This document shows positions 25,601 through 40,600 of a stretch of DNA of 64,000 nt, one piece after another. The notes beneath the pieces are model-generated. The model searched no databases, was not told where the DNA came from, and saw only the letters and a list, made by a program, of their open reading frames with translations. The stretch covers positions 18,423,280-18,487,279 of the forward strand of contig OX465103.1 in NCBI GenBank assembly GCA_949987565.1, given 5' to 3'. The position numbers were made by a program, and so were the translations under genes. The stretch is from Luidia sarsii (lineage: Eukaryota > Echinodermata > Asteroidea > Paxillosida > Luidiidae). Position 1 is the first letter of the stretch. Every line of letters begins with the position of its first letter.

Positions 25601-28600
25601 CTGATATACTGTACAGTATGTACATGTACATGTACATGTATTGTGATTGTACACACGTGTACATGTGTTTGGAGTAAGGTGCTGCAGGACATGTACCGGT
25701 ACATGTACAATACATGTATGTACAATAACAAGTCATGTACAATAACATGTACAGTACATGTACAAATGTACAGTACAATACTGTACGTACATGTTCAATA
25801 GAGTACTGGTATACATGTCATGTACATGTACATGTACATGTCCGTACAAATGTAAGTGTTCATGTACATGTACATTCATTATTCTTGCTACATGTACATG
25901 TACATGTACGTGTACACTGTATAATTGAACATGAGCACTGTACAGTACATGTGATGAGTGTGGGGTATTGCTCCGGTACCTGTAGCGTGATTAAAACTCA
26001 ACAGCTAACACGATTGTTACCGGTACTTGGCGTATCAATTGGCATTTTACCCCAGTGTACATGTATACATGTACATGTACATGTATACATGTACATGTAC
26101 ATGTACATGTACACACTGTACATGTACATGTACATGTACATGTACATGTACATGTGTATGATGTACATGTATGCACGTTTGTAATGTAGGTGGGGAGATC
26201 CCTAATTCTACTCATTCTGTATACATGTACAGTACATACACATGTACATGTACATGTGTATACATGTACATTTTGTATACATATGTATGTACACGGAGAC
26301 AGCACAATTTATGTGTACTGTACATGTGTTTGTACATGTACAGTATGCCTTGTGTGAAGTTGTGTCTACTGTGTTTCTGGGTGTTTACTTATTCACTTAT
26401 TGTGACAACCAACAAGAAACAATAGCTTTTGATTGCCTTGCTACGTGTACATGTACATGTATGATGTAGAATGGCTGTACTCTGACACATAATTATTCAG
26501 TGACCAGTCATTACCATGTACATGTATTGTAGACAAAACCCACAACTGGCTTTTGTATGCCTGAACGTGTACATGTATGTTCCTGGTCTGACCCCCTCCC
26601 TCCACGCCTTTACCAATACCAGAACAGCTGACAGTGTTTATACAACTCACTGAATGTCCTTGTCATTTTGGGGTACACTTTACCAATAACTTTGGTGTTC
26701 AGGCATGGTAATCATTGCCAGGTGATTTGAGAGTATAAAGTCTGCACAACACAAGTCCATTTGTGGGCCAGACTACTGGCACTGGCAGATTTGTTCATAC
26801 TAGTTCATACAGTATCACAGTACATGTACACGAAACAGTTATACAGTACTGTATGTACGTTAAGGCTGTTGTGAAAAAAAGTTCTTGTCGACAACTCGCG
26901 ATAATTTTATGCCGATTGTCGACATTGTCGCGACAGAGACCCCGATTTAGTCAAAAATCAGTGGTGACAATGTTGGAAATTCTCAAAGTCTCCGATTAAA
27001 TCGCAAGCAACCATTGTGTCAGATATCCAGAGCCAATATTCGCTGAGATGTGTTTTCTGCGCCCGTTTAAAAAGGCTACACACCTGTACACTGTACACGT
27101 GTACATGTACATGTACATTACGTGTACATGTACATGATGTATGTGCAGGCTGTACATACACATACAACATGTACACGTGTACATGTTCATGTACATTGTA
27201 CATGTATGCTACAGGCTGACCTACACATGTACAGTATACATTGGTCTCTTACATACCGGGTACATGTACATACCAGTCCTTCATTTTTGAGTAGCGCGAT
27301 CGCATAGGCCCTCCTACCGAGCTCGTTATCAAAATTGAGGAGCGCAAAAAACAGCGCTCCTCAAAAAATCTATGAGTACCTTTGAAATTTCCAACAATAT
27401 TGTTACAGCATACTGGTGGAAATAGCTTCCAAACCACTGTGTAGTTCCCTCGTAATCTATGTTTGGTTTTGGTAGTAAAATAAATTGTACTTTTCTGTAG
27501 CGTAACCGTCTCGCTAATACTTCTGGAAGTTCCGATCAGGCTTGAGTAGCGTGATCGTAGTCGTATGCAGCACTGCGTCCGATGTGCTTGTGCACAGTAT
27601 ACATTGTGTGCAAAGACGTGTTGTGTCATGTCACATGTGCCGCACGTAGGCTGGTTTCGGCCCTACTGCTCCTGTAGTGTCGCTATGGCATTACGTAGAG
27701 GCGGAAACCACACCTAGACTTGCCAACCTTGCTAATGTCGTGAAAGGAAATCGGTCATAACTAAAATACGCTGCTTTCATCTTTCATCGTTTGTCTCCAA
27801 ATGTTGTTTCCGCGTAGTTTAATATTATTCCCTTCTTTATTTATTTTGATAGTGGACATAATACAGGCTTCAATTTGAGGGTAAAATTGACAAATTTGGA
27901 CGGCGGTCGAAAAACACTACATGTAGTTTGACTTCTACCGCGGCCGCACGCAGCGATTTTGCAATTTTCAACTTCCGATATCTCAAGAAATGAACGAAAA
28001 TTCCTTCTAAAAGTTTCTAGAATTCTAGAAAATACACTTTGGTTGACCGCGAAACTTGAAACATCGCTAGTATAACTGTAATAAACATTAGTTTATTTGT
28101 TAGAAAACAACTGTAAGGGCTGGCGGAAGTCTACTAATCAGTGCACATGTACTGAGTGCACACATTTAATTCAATGTACATGTACATTATTCTTCAAGTT
28201 TTGTTGTTCACTTTACTCGTTTATTAATGATTTATACATTGAACATGACTAACAACAAAGCTTGCAGTAAAGTTAATTTGATTAATTAATTAATTAATTT
28301 AATTTGATTAATTAATTTAATTTAACGGTACATGTAATACAAGTTTGTTGCTATCATTTTGACCGCAGCCGCTAATCGCGAGGCTTCAAGAACTCTTGGC
28401 TCCAAGACCACTAATTAGGCCATAAAGGCCAATCAAATAAATTCCACTCACAGTCACTAGCTAGAAATGAGAAATGATACATGTACATGTACGTGTACAT
28501 GTATATGTACACGTACTCCAAATGTTAACAAGAAAAGCCTGATAGAGTTTGAATTGAAAATTTATATGGTTATTGTACATGTAATGTACGTACATGTACA

Positions 28601-31600
28601 TACACATGTACATGTATGTGCAGTCAGATACACAAATGTAGCCAGTTCCTTTCACTTTAAATTTCTTCATTTTAAGCGCTGGGTTTCAGTTATTGGCTTT
28701 CACTATTTTCTTCAATACTGTCTTGACGAAAATGTAAAAATAAATGAAAGCAAAGAAAGAGTAAGATAACTGTTAGTGTTACCGGTACTTGAAAATCACA
28801 GCGCACAAGCGACAAGTCACTTGATGGTCGGGGATATAATAAAACTTGCTATCATATATTGTACACTGTACACAATGTACAGGTACATGTACAATGTACA
28901 TGTACATGTACTGTACTGTACTGTAGTACTGTACAATCATATAATGTACGTACTGTACATGTGTATACACTTTTACTGTCATTTAAGCCGCGTCAGCACT
29001 GGACTTAAAATGGGTAAACTAACCGAGTAAATGGGCCGGTAAATTGACCATTTTAAGTCCAGTGCAGACAGCTCAGGAAGTATTCCTCCCAGGTAACTTA
29101 CCCGACTCAAATGGGTAGTTTAACCGACCAACTTCTGCCCGGTTAAATTGACTGGTCAGGTCAGTTTAACCAAGCCGAAAAGTCCAATCCGGACACGACG
29201 TCTCGGTAAACGACTCGGTAAAAAAACACATCCGGTCCGGCGCCGGCGCCCCGCATTGCCTCGATACCATGTGACGTGTACGTCCCTGTACACAAGACTC
29301 GTGCGGGCGTGGGGTAGCAACGTAACTACAGTACATGCACATGTACTGTACATAATGTACACACACGGCCAGTAGATTGTGTACAGACATCCGGTGAAAG
29401 GTCACCAAGAAAGTGCCCTCATGCGTTTGTTTGCACCAGTCGGTTAGTTTTACCGATCGTCTCGGTTAGTTTACCCGAGTCGAATAGTCCAAGTGCGGAC
29501 GCCTGGAAGTTTTACCCATTGGAATGTAACTTACCCACGAGCTCGGTAAAAAATAAGTCCAGTGCAGACACGACTTTAACCGCTACTTCATTTACGGTAC
29601 CTGTACAGTGTACATGTACATGTAGCTTATGGCTTCTCTAGATCACGGTCTGAATCAAGCGTGTAAATAGAATGATCATGTGACTCAGCAGGGAACTGTG
29701 GCCGACTGGCCTGTGCGCTGCATACACGGTAAAAACTTCCTCGTTGTTTGTGACTTTGTCTCAACGTGCAAGCCAACTGCCGTAGAACCAGTAAGGTGGT
29801 ACATGTACATGTAATGCACATACATGTACATGTATGTATGTAGTCATGTACATGTACGTACTGGTATGTGCACTGAAGTGTACATGTATAATTATATGCA
29901 TTAATAAAAATCGGGTTATTTTGGATAACTCGAAGACTGGAAAACGTTTGTATCTATTCCCCTAGACTTCAACTTATCAAGGTTTGTACGTGTACAAACA
30001 ATACCGGGGTAGGCCTACATGTACATGTACACTGCACATATACAGGTACCGGCGATACGTACATACATGTACACACTGTACCAGTATGTACACTACTTGT
30101 ACATGTACATGTACAATGAGAAGCTATGAAATTTTCAAATTTCAATAACCGTATTCATCTACAAACTTGCACATACATTGTGAAGCCAAAACATAACATT
30201 GAAACTGTACTCTACAGTACAGTACATACCCGGTACATGTATATTGTACATGACATTTTACAGATTATCATGACTGTACATGTACATGTATTCACTGAGA
30301 TGCAAGTGTTGATTATCGAATGTCATGTTTCCTGGACTTCAACTGTATTCCCCTTTTCAAGTGATAGATTGATGAACTCACCCTAATTACTTGCTAATTA
30401 GTGATTTATTACTTGGTCTAAGAATACCTGCAGGTGGTAGGTCTGCATTGAAGAGCAAATTCTTGCCTTTGGTTTGATTTGAGACTGAGAGCAAGATCCC
30501 ATGCCTCAGCAGCTGTCTGTCCACGTTTGGGTTGAAGGACACGTTCATAGAAATCACAAGGTTGGACAAGATGGCATGTGTATGGACAAATGTATTGAAT
30601 CTGTTGTCTGAACAGCAAATAAGAACACTAAAACTTTAATGCAGTTGACATTAAAGTTTTAAAGTACATGTAACTATACATTGTATACATTTTGTATACA
30701 TTGTAAATATACTAAATACACATGTACATTGTACATGTACTACAAGTGTACATGTACTACATGTACATGTGTACATGTACATGTATGTACCTTGAAGCTC
30801 TCAATTTGGCTGGGGCCTCCTTAATCTGCACTTTCATTCACATGTAGGTACATGTACATTGTGTGTACATGTACAGTATGGATATGCACAGTGTGTACAT
30901 GTACATGTACGGTACCGGTACGGTATGGGTACAGATTTGCAGAATTGATACATGTACACCAACTGTACCAATGTAACCATCTTTTTAGGCTTACTTGTAC
31001 ATGTACGTACATGTACAGTACATGTTAAGGGCAATGGCTTATGATTTTTACAAGTTCATCACTGTTCATGTACAGTTGTGTGTGTGTACATTGTACAATG
31101 TACAGTTTTTATTGTCCTGTACCTTGAAAATTGTATTTTATGAATTTTACACTTTGTACATGTATGTACGTGTACATGTATACTGTGAAGCTTTATGGGT
31201 TTTTTTTCTCCTTACATTTTATGCTTTTGTTTTTTTTCTCTCTTTTATCTAGCTTCATCATGTACAGCACTTCATTGAGCTCACCAAGAAGAACATCCAT
31301 GAACTCTTGCATAAGTTCCAAGACAATCCCAATCCCTCCTCCATCTTCATAGAGGTAAGACTAGAGGCAGTGCTGTTGCAGACTGTGTAGCCTTCAAGGC
31401 TGCTGCATGTCTCAAGTGCCTCTGGCAGGTACATGTACAATGTACTGCTCAAAGTACACATTTTCATGATGTACCTGTGTATGAGGCATGGGCTCAATTG
31501 TATACATGTACATGTATACCATTCCAGCAATATGAGGAGTGATGCTAACCTTCTTTTTTGTGTTTTTGTATGTGATTTGCTCACCTTTGACTTTCACATT

Positions 31601-34600
31601 CTCTTAAAAAAAAAAAAAAATGTTTTCAGTGGTGATAATTTTTTTAACTTGCAACATTTAAATTAAAGAGAGAAGTATTACATCAATCTCTATTAGACTC
31701 CAATGATGGCCCATTCAAGTGCTACTTTGGGGGCCAATTTGAAGTCATGACAAGCATGTGAAATATATCTGCATACTTGACCTTGTTTTGTTTGTCAAAT
31801 CTCCCGGATTCCCTTAAAGAGCAACTTGAACGGAAATTCAAAATGAATGCTTGTAGTTTAAATGTGTTAAATTAACACAAATATTTGGTCATAATACCAC
31901 CAAGAATCAAATCACCCACTGACTTTATTCAGAAAAATCAATATTTTACATGCTCATTTGTCTCCATTTGCGAAAAAGGCTATTTGTCTAATTTGCATGG
32001 CAATGCATAATGCATTAATTTTGTGTGACGTCAATGCGTGCACTCGTCGGACTGCTTGCGTGATTGACACATGGTCTTCGCCACGTTTCAGATATTTTCC
32101 GTAATAATGAGAAAAGTCTGACAGACAGCGACAGCTCCATCAATGACTACAGCATGGATACATGGAGATATCGTACTCAGACGACAACGAAGTAAGCGAT
32201 TCTTCGTTCGGCAGCCTAACTGGTCATAGTCATGACTTGCAGAATCGGTAGTCTTACGTCTCGGGCCAACCAATTGTTGTCGGACAACCAAATGTTCCAG
32301 GCTGGTAGCCTGACAGGAAACTACAGTAAAAATCTTGTTAATTCAAAGTCTTACAATGAATTCTCTGTAACTCAAAATGTTGCCGACTTATTGCATAAGA
32401 ATTTTCTGATTGGCTTACTGGGAACAATGTTTCTGCCATAGGGCATAAGATCTTTTCTGATTGTAGGTACCGGTATAACATGATGTTTGTGTCGAGGAGA
32501 ATGTAATTCAATGAGGTTTTTCACTGAATTTTCAGTGCTTTGCCCGGTGCTTGATGTCACATCGAACAAGGGTAAAACCTCATTGAATTAATTTTCTGAT
32601 TGGCTCACTGGGCAAAACATTGCCGACATACGTGAAGGGCGTAAGAGTTCTTCTGATTGGCTGATCGGGCAAAATGTTGCCGACATAGGGCGTTATAATT
32701 TTTCGGATTGGCTGACTGAGCAAAACATTGCCAACATACATGAAGGGCATAAGAATTTTTCTGATTGGCTGACTGAGCAAAACATCACAGACTGATCCCC
32801 ACTGTGATTAGTGGTGGGAAAAACTCCTTGTCAGCAGTGTCTGAATCCAGTGAGTCTGGACTGGAACTACATGGATTCTTATACCCGTATTTGCCTACAG
32901 CTTGGGGTCTGCTGGGCTGCTGAAAATGATAGGCCAGCTGGTGATGATGCAGGTTACACTGATGGCGGTGCTGATGCAGGTTACACTGATGGCGGTACTG
33001 ATGCAGTCAATTTACCCTGGATCTTTCAGACAAAATATCACAGTTTACGTTTTGGCAGGATTACATGTAGTTGGTCTTGGTATCAATTTGAAATTTTATT
33101 TTCATACATGCAATAGGTCCCACAGAAACGTTTATTATTCAATAAAGAATTGATGATGAAAATGGCCTTGAAAATAGCAACCTGCTCAAAAATGTAAACA
33201 CTTTGAAAAATCATGCTGTAACTTGCTTGTTGTAAATCAGTTTAATTTGAATTTCATACCAGAAGGAAGGCCTAGTTGTACTGAGTAAAATTAGCCTTCA
33301 TAGAGAAGAATAAGGTTGAATAGGAGTGCAATGTGAAGCTGCCTTTGGTCCAAAACAATTCAGTAATGGAGTGTAACAATGTACACAGCTTTAATGTGCC
33401 AAATAAAGTGTGGTGACAAAAGGGTTAACGTTCTGTACTTTCAAAACAGCTACAGTGTGTACTACATGTGTACACGTACAGCATGTTCATGTACATGTGT
33501 AATGTCGGTGGATCATGATTCAAAAAATTGTTTTGTGTGCCAAACTGTGCATGTCTGAAATGTGACCTAGTCGACTGCGCATGCCTGGAATGTAACCCTG
33601 CCAGAGGCACTTTCTGGACTGCACATGCTTAGTTTGCACTTTGCACATGTACTGTACTGCACACGTACATGTACATGTTCAATGTTCAGTATGGTTTGTG
33701 CACAGCCATGTGGAGGTAAGCAGCCGGTTGTGGTGGTGCCGGATGTTATCCCGCTATATCTGGCACACTGAATTGTGGGATACGACTTTACATTTATTCT
33801 TTTCTATAGCATTCACACACAGTGCCTGTCAAATACTTGGGATGTTTCTAAAAAATCAGAAGAAGAACTGCGATTTGGATCGCGATTTAAATCGTGTGTA
33901 TTAGTGAAAAATATAATGCCATGCCAAAGTGCAAAATGACTGCGCAATACTAGACTTTTTATAGCACACAGGGCATAACGAAAAATGTGTGAACTGAATT
34001 CCCAATTCAGCCATGACACTTGTTCATACTGTACTGTACCTGTACATGAGTTTATGCAATTATGCTATCTACATGTAGTATTTCATGACTCCATGGACGA
34101 CTAATGTATAAGTCTGCTTGATATATCGTGGGAACCCCCGTTTTCGACGGTACACGTTTTCGACGCTTGGCCTTCTAACTCACATCGCACGATGAAAAAA
34201 ACTCCGTATAACGATCTCAGACTTCGTATCTTACAGTTGGTTTCCTGCTCTTGTCCGTCACCGAAAATGTGGAAAGTTAAGGCTTTTCCAGTAGGCTCGT
34301 GTGATTCAAAAAGTTGCTCTTTTGGGGTCTATTTTCCAAGGTACAAAATTTGCAGTTGCTTCGAAGCTCTAGTTTTCTTTATTGTTGGTCCTAATCTAAG
34401 TGTACCATAACAAACCCCAACATACGTAGAAAAAAAATATATCACGCAACTTGAGGCAGTCCGTTCTGGGTAAAAACTATGGAGGCTCCTATAGGGTGTC
34501 TCGCTTATATAATTTTAAAAAATATTTTTCTATTATTATTTAAAGACAAAAAGTAACATGGCCAAATAGGCTTTTATAAAAAATGAAAAAAATACAAGGG

Positions 34601-37600
34601 CAGCTAGAGAAAGTACCAAGAAGGAGGAAATGTGTCTCTGGAGTGACATTGGGAAATGTCATAACTGAAGAAGCAGTGAGGAAGAGGATTGTGGATTTTT
34701 TTAAACGTCACAAAAGAAGACATCAACCAGACCAATACGTTTTAAGCATAAATTATGAATGATTTGAGGAAAGTCTTAGAAGCAGTGTCGAAAAAACAAA
34801 ACAAAGATGAACACAAAAAAACATACAGGGAAGAATTTTACAGTGCCACACAGCATTTTGAGTTATTTTAAGAATTTATTTTGCGTTTGGCTGCACTGGG
34901 GCACCTTACTAAACACCACCGACGAAAATAGGTCACGGTGCTTACTGCGCGGTGCGCCGCGGACGTCAACAAAACCGGGTAATCTGACGAAACTGACAGG
35001 CGTGATCAACCTTCTCTATGATTATTCTAATAGTCTGTGGTGTGGAGAAAGTGACTGAGACCTCTTTTAGTGTGATACTTTCGTCCACATTGTTCAGTTT
35101 GAAGAAAAGTCCTTATAATTATTGTAGAAAACCGGTTACTGGAGGATACATGTACTGTACATGTACATGTACATGTAGGCCTGTATATACATGTACATTG
35201 TATGGTACAGTAGTCTGGTATCGTCTCATATAATAATATACCGTTACATATTAACTGTTTTTCGCCTCCACTGGTGCATTGACGTACTGTAATGCTGCAA
35301 TAGACATGATGTGTCAATACTGTCATGGGACTCATGGCTTCACTGAAGGCTTGGTGTTTCGCTAGAGCTCACCAAATGAGTGAAGTTGCACGGTTGCTGT
35401 TGGGGTCATTGCGGTCTTGGTAGTTGGTACATGCACATATTTATGTGTTTAAAAACCAGTTAGTCGTCATTTTGCACCAATGACCTGGTGATCTCATGAT
35501 TGTTAGAGTTGAACGTAATGTACCGTAACACTTCACAGATTTTATAATTTTCATCATTGATCATTGTTTCACCTCTGAACCAACAAATTATACTGTACAG
35601 AGTACAGTTGTATGTTCTCAAAAATTGAGTCCTCAAGAAAATTAAGATTTTTAATTAAATTGATTTCTATGCAGAACTTCTCAAAATTTTGTTGGAAACT
35701 TTGAAATAATAAAGTAGACTACTGTAAATCTCATTTTTATTACATTTTTGGCATTCGACTGCATTTGCAAGTTAACAATGGAGACATCAGTGAAGAAAGA
35801 TTAATGTCACACTGGTGCGGCTTATACTCTGGGTGGCTTACACTTATATTGCACAAATTATATCTCACTTTTAAGATGAAGTCTCAAGACATTTTAGTGA
35901 GATTTACACACACAAAAATAATTTGATGTTTGAATCACGATTCAAATATTGAAAATTGAAGTGCATTGTTTAGAGTGTTAGTGGGAACACAGCTACTGTA
36001 ATAACCCAGCACTATCACCCTGACACTAAATTCACCGATGCAAGAAAATGCAGGATACCTCCCCCCTATGATGGATATCTAAGGATGGGGTTGGGGTCTA
36101 AGTTGTGTGTCTAGGCACCAGGCAGCGCCATGCTCCAGGCCAGTCACCTCCCACCTGCCCTCAGCATCCATTCCCATCCATGTACATTACACTATGGACT
36201 TAGAGATGAAAGGTTACCCATTCTTTTCAATGTGACAGAAACTTCATCCTAGGCTTCTTTGCTTCACCCAGTGTCAGTGTAAATAGAACTGTTCTTTTCC
36301 CCATTGTTGTCCACACTCCACAGTAACCCTCCCCATGCATCAAACCCTTTGCCTTCTAGTATTACAGGATCAGTTGAACCTTTGTCATTGTTCACGCATG
36401 AAGATCAGATTTCATCAAGTTATTTGGACTTTCTTTCTCTCAGCTAAAATTATAGAAGTGTACACATCAGCTTTTTTTTTTTTTTAAAGTATGGTGGGAA
36501 AACTGATCTTCGCTAGAGTGTTTACTGGAGTGTGTAGGGTTCCTGATTCTTCAATCATTGATTAATTATGATTTGCCATTGAAGGCATAAGGTGTGTGTT
36601 ATTCAAATTAGTAGTCACATACCGGTACGCTGTACATGTACATGTACATGTACATGTAGTCATGTACACATTCATGTACATGTACAAACAGTACCATGTA
36701 CAGTACCATGTACCGTACATTTGTACAGTCGACTCTCGTTATAACGAGCTCGATTATAACGACAACTCGGCTATAACGACCATATTTTCAAAGTTCTGAT
36801 CAATTTGTGCACATTTGTATGGAGGAAATATTTGTGTATACGAGCACGCACACATGCTACGAGACTCCGGTTATAACGATCATTATGGCTGACCGAACAC
36901 TAACAAAAGCATGTTCTGAGACGGAACATAATGGGACGGTTTGTATGGTGGCCCAGAAGGGACATCGTAAATCACAAACATCTGCGGTTAAAAATCCCCC
37001 TTGCAGCTTCAGACAATGGGGCTTTTAGGGGATAATGAGTGCATGGAAGATACACATGTATGCTCCATATCATTTAATACCCAACAGTGGGGACGTAAAC
37101 TGCTGCTGGGAAATGCTCCTACATGTATGTTTGAAATCCAAAGAATAATAATTCAGAAGTTTTATTGGGGCGCCCTCTCTTGACTCATTCAAGAACAGCA
37201 GGACAAATTTTTTTTATTATCAGAACATTGTGTGTGAGTGACGGATATTTACGTGCTTGAAGTTTCCATCGTGTCCGGATTAAGGTCGTCAAATATACCA
37301 CGGAGGAAGATATTTCCAACCTTTGTGTTATTTATTTTATTAACCAGCATTTGTTTTCCAAAATACATGTAATGTGAAATAATATACATTGCATTGCCTT
37401 GAGTCCGGACGCACGGTACACGATTGTAATACACACAGAAAAACGTGCCCATATAACGATCGACGTTGGCTGTGCATAACCAATGGGAATAACTGCACCC
37501 TGGTTATAACGAGGTTCCGGTTATAACGAGGGATTTGCAAAAGTCCGGCAGACCTCGTTATAACGGGAGTCGACTGTACATGTTTTGTACGGTTGTTGGC

Positions 37601-40600
37601 CAAAAGATGGCCAAAGATGTCCAAACTTACTCAATGGTTTTAGTCCAGAATGAAATTAGGATGACAGAGGAGTCTAAATTTGTGAAGTATTGTAAAAGTT
37701 TCAAACTTTGTTTGATGAAATGTCATGCATTGAATTACTGTATGGGAATTGGAAAAAATACTGAAATTCCCAGGTATAAGTCACACCCATACATAAACCG
37801 CCATCAGCTGAAGAAAAAAAAATCACGTCCATGGACTGAAACAAAGTGCACATCCATGGCATGGCTTCGTAGATCTGCCTCCATTGTAAAGTTGTTTGGA
37901 ATACTTGAATATCCATGAACTTTGAATAGGATTTGTCATACATGAGAATGGTGCCACCATTGTACCACCACATTTAATTGGATTGTGCAGCCACAGATTA
38001 AAGGTTACCCATTCTTTTCAATGTACATAATTATGTACAGTAACTGAAGCTCCATCAGTGCACAGCACTGCTTTCCATAGAGGCCCTCCATCAAAATACA
38101 ATCAATAAAATGTTAATTACAAAACTTTAAAACTTTATCACACAGCACAACAAAAGATTTTCTCACAGTGAAGTTACAAAATACTGAATAAATCTTTTGT
38201 GCTGTACAGTGCTCAGGAATTATATTTGATATCAGGTATCCGGTAGGGTTAAAAGCTACTCACATGATTATCAATAGGGCCTATACCGGTAAAAGTACTG
38301 CAATGTACAGTGTACACATGTATTTCTGTGCAGTGTGAAAGTGCAGTATTAGTAGGCTACTGTAGTACCGTACAATCCATGTACTGTACCGTTACGTACA
38401 TGTATGCATGTACCGGTACGTACATGTATGCATGTACCGGTACGTATGCATACACATGTACATGTACATGTACATGTAGTACTAAGTAGTAGGCTACTGT
38501 AGTACCGTACAATCCATGTACTGTACCGGTACATATGCATGTACCGGTATGTATGCATGTACGTGTACATGTACATGTACATGTAATGTACAATGTACAT
38601 ACATCATGGTAACTGCATGCCCTATAATACTGTACAATACATGACATACACGTACAATGTATGTGTACACTGACGCGACTGTAGGATAGCAGGATGCATG
38701 CATGTGTACATATCCGCTGAAGAAAAATCAGGTTGTACAGTATTGTATGGAAAAGCTTATGAGTGCTATTTCCTGTGCACTGACATTTATCTGTTGCATT
38801 GTTCTTTGCACAACTGCACATGTAGTACTAGTGTGTACATTACATGTACAGTACTTGTGTACAATGTAAGTCACATTCTTGGCTACATTACATAACTTAC
38901 ATGTACACGTACCTATAGATGTACATGTACATGTACTTTGATTTTGCCCCTCAATGCATATGATGCATACCGGTATGATGCATATCGGTATGATCATTCC
39001 GGTATATACTGTACAAGTGTATCTGTGGGACAGTTCACTTCTTTTCCACCACAAAAGACAAATATCAATTGTTACCTGCTCAAGGCAAATTAATTAAGGT
39101 GGAAGTTGGAATCAACATTCTGACAGAACAACGTCCCACTTAGTAGTCAGAGGTACAGTATGACCTTGTCCAATCCTGATATAACTGTACCGTACCAGTC
39201 AAAAATAAGTAGACTCCACGCGAAAGTCCTTTTGCGAAAATATTTTCGCAAAGCACGCACGATTTAGAAATTTTGCCCTGCCCCCCCTACTGTAATTTGC
39301 GCGTTTCGTGAAAAGCTTTCGCAAATATAGGTTTTAGTCAGCCGCCAACACGCCTTCTCACTGAACATGGACTGTACCAATCAGGTATGGCCGGGGTGCT
39401 ACGTGCTAGTCAGCCGTTCCAAAACTTTCTCGTCAAAAATGTGAGAATAACTTGAAAAACGATCATGTACATGTACGAACAGTACATGTAGGCCTACCTG
39501 AAAAAAAGGAATACAGTTTGCGACATTTTTGTGCTGTACGTATCATGAAGTAGTACACGTACATGTAGCTCGTTTTGCTGTCAAGCATTCTCCTTTCGGG
39601 GCATCGTTACGACTTAAAAAAGGCACCCGCAAACGTGCAAACTTTTTTCAGCTCGGCACGGCATTTCGTTGCCGTGAAAATTATCCAAATTTAAGGGCAC
39701 TGCAGCAATTACATAGGTGGTGCTATAATGTTTCATCGTTATTTTATTTAGGGGAGTTGCTTCTTGCCTTCTTCACGAATGCTTCGCGAAAGCTTTTCAC
39801 GAAACGCGCAAATGAGGGGGTTGACCCAAATTTCTAAATCGGGCATGCTTCGCGAAAATATTTTCGCGAAAGGACTTTCACGTGGAGTGTACTTATTTTT
39901 AACTGGTACGGACGTGTACGGTACATGTATCATCTCACTGATACATGTACTTCTGAGAAAAAAAACCTTAAAATTTAGTGGGCCTGATGTTTCGATCCTA
40001 GCAGGACCTTTCTCAAAGGCAGAGAAAAAACCTGTCAGAAATCCTAATCCTAAACTTTTCACCAAAGGTTTGGGTTACAAATGTTTGCTTCAGTAGCAGG
40101 GCATCAGGAGTGTATTACTAAAAGAAGAAAAACATCCAACTTATCAGCAACTTGTCAATGGATTGTGACAAAAATGTATTCCATACAGAGATGACTGCAT
40201 CACTGCATGATACAGTAGTAGACCTTTGCAACACGCATGTAGTGTAGTAGCACATGGGGCATTGCAAAAAATGAGTCAACTGGGTTTGCAATTCAACCAC
40301 ACGTGATCCATGGCACTTAACACTTTTGCAGATTTTATGATTTTCATGATGATAAAAGTAATAATAATTGTAACAATTTATAAGGCGCTTAATACTTATG
40401 CCTGTTTCAATGTACGTGCACGACGCCGATATCAAAAATATCATGATATCCTGAAATACGCTCGATACGATAATCGTCGGGAATCGATATCGTGATATCG
40501 ATAAATATTGAAATATCGAACACCTTTAAAGCCCCTACACAACATTGGTTCAGGTCAAAGAATAGCAATCATACGTTGTCTGATCCAACATATGCATTTA

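Noticed and set aside
19430..31530. Many ORFs of 60-150 codons rich in Tyr-Met, Val-His or Thr-Cys on both strands
   Set aside because: They are translations of the TACATG array, which has no stop codon in any frame. The alternating dipeptides are the predicted artefact.
34192..34410. Second copy of the same short ORF as a gene
   Set aside because: Same reason as the copy at 6721; it lies inside Raf intron 2 within a dispersed repeat.
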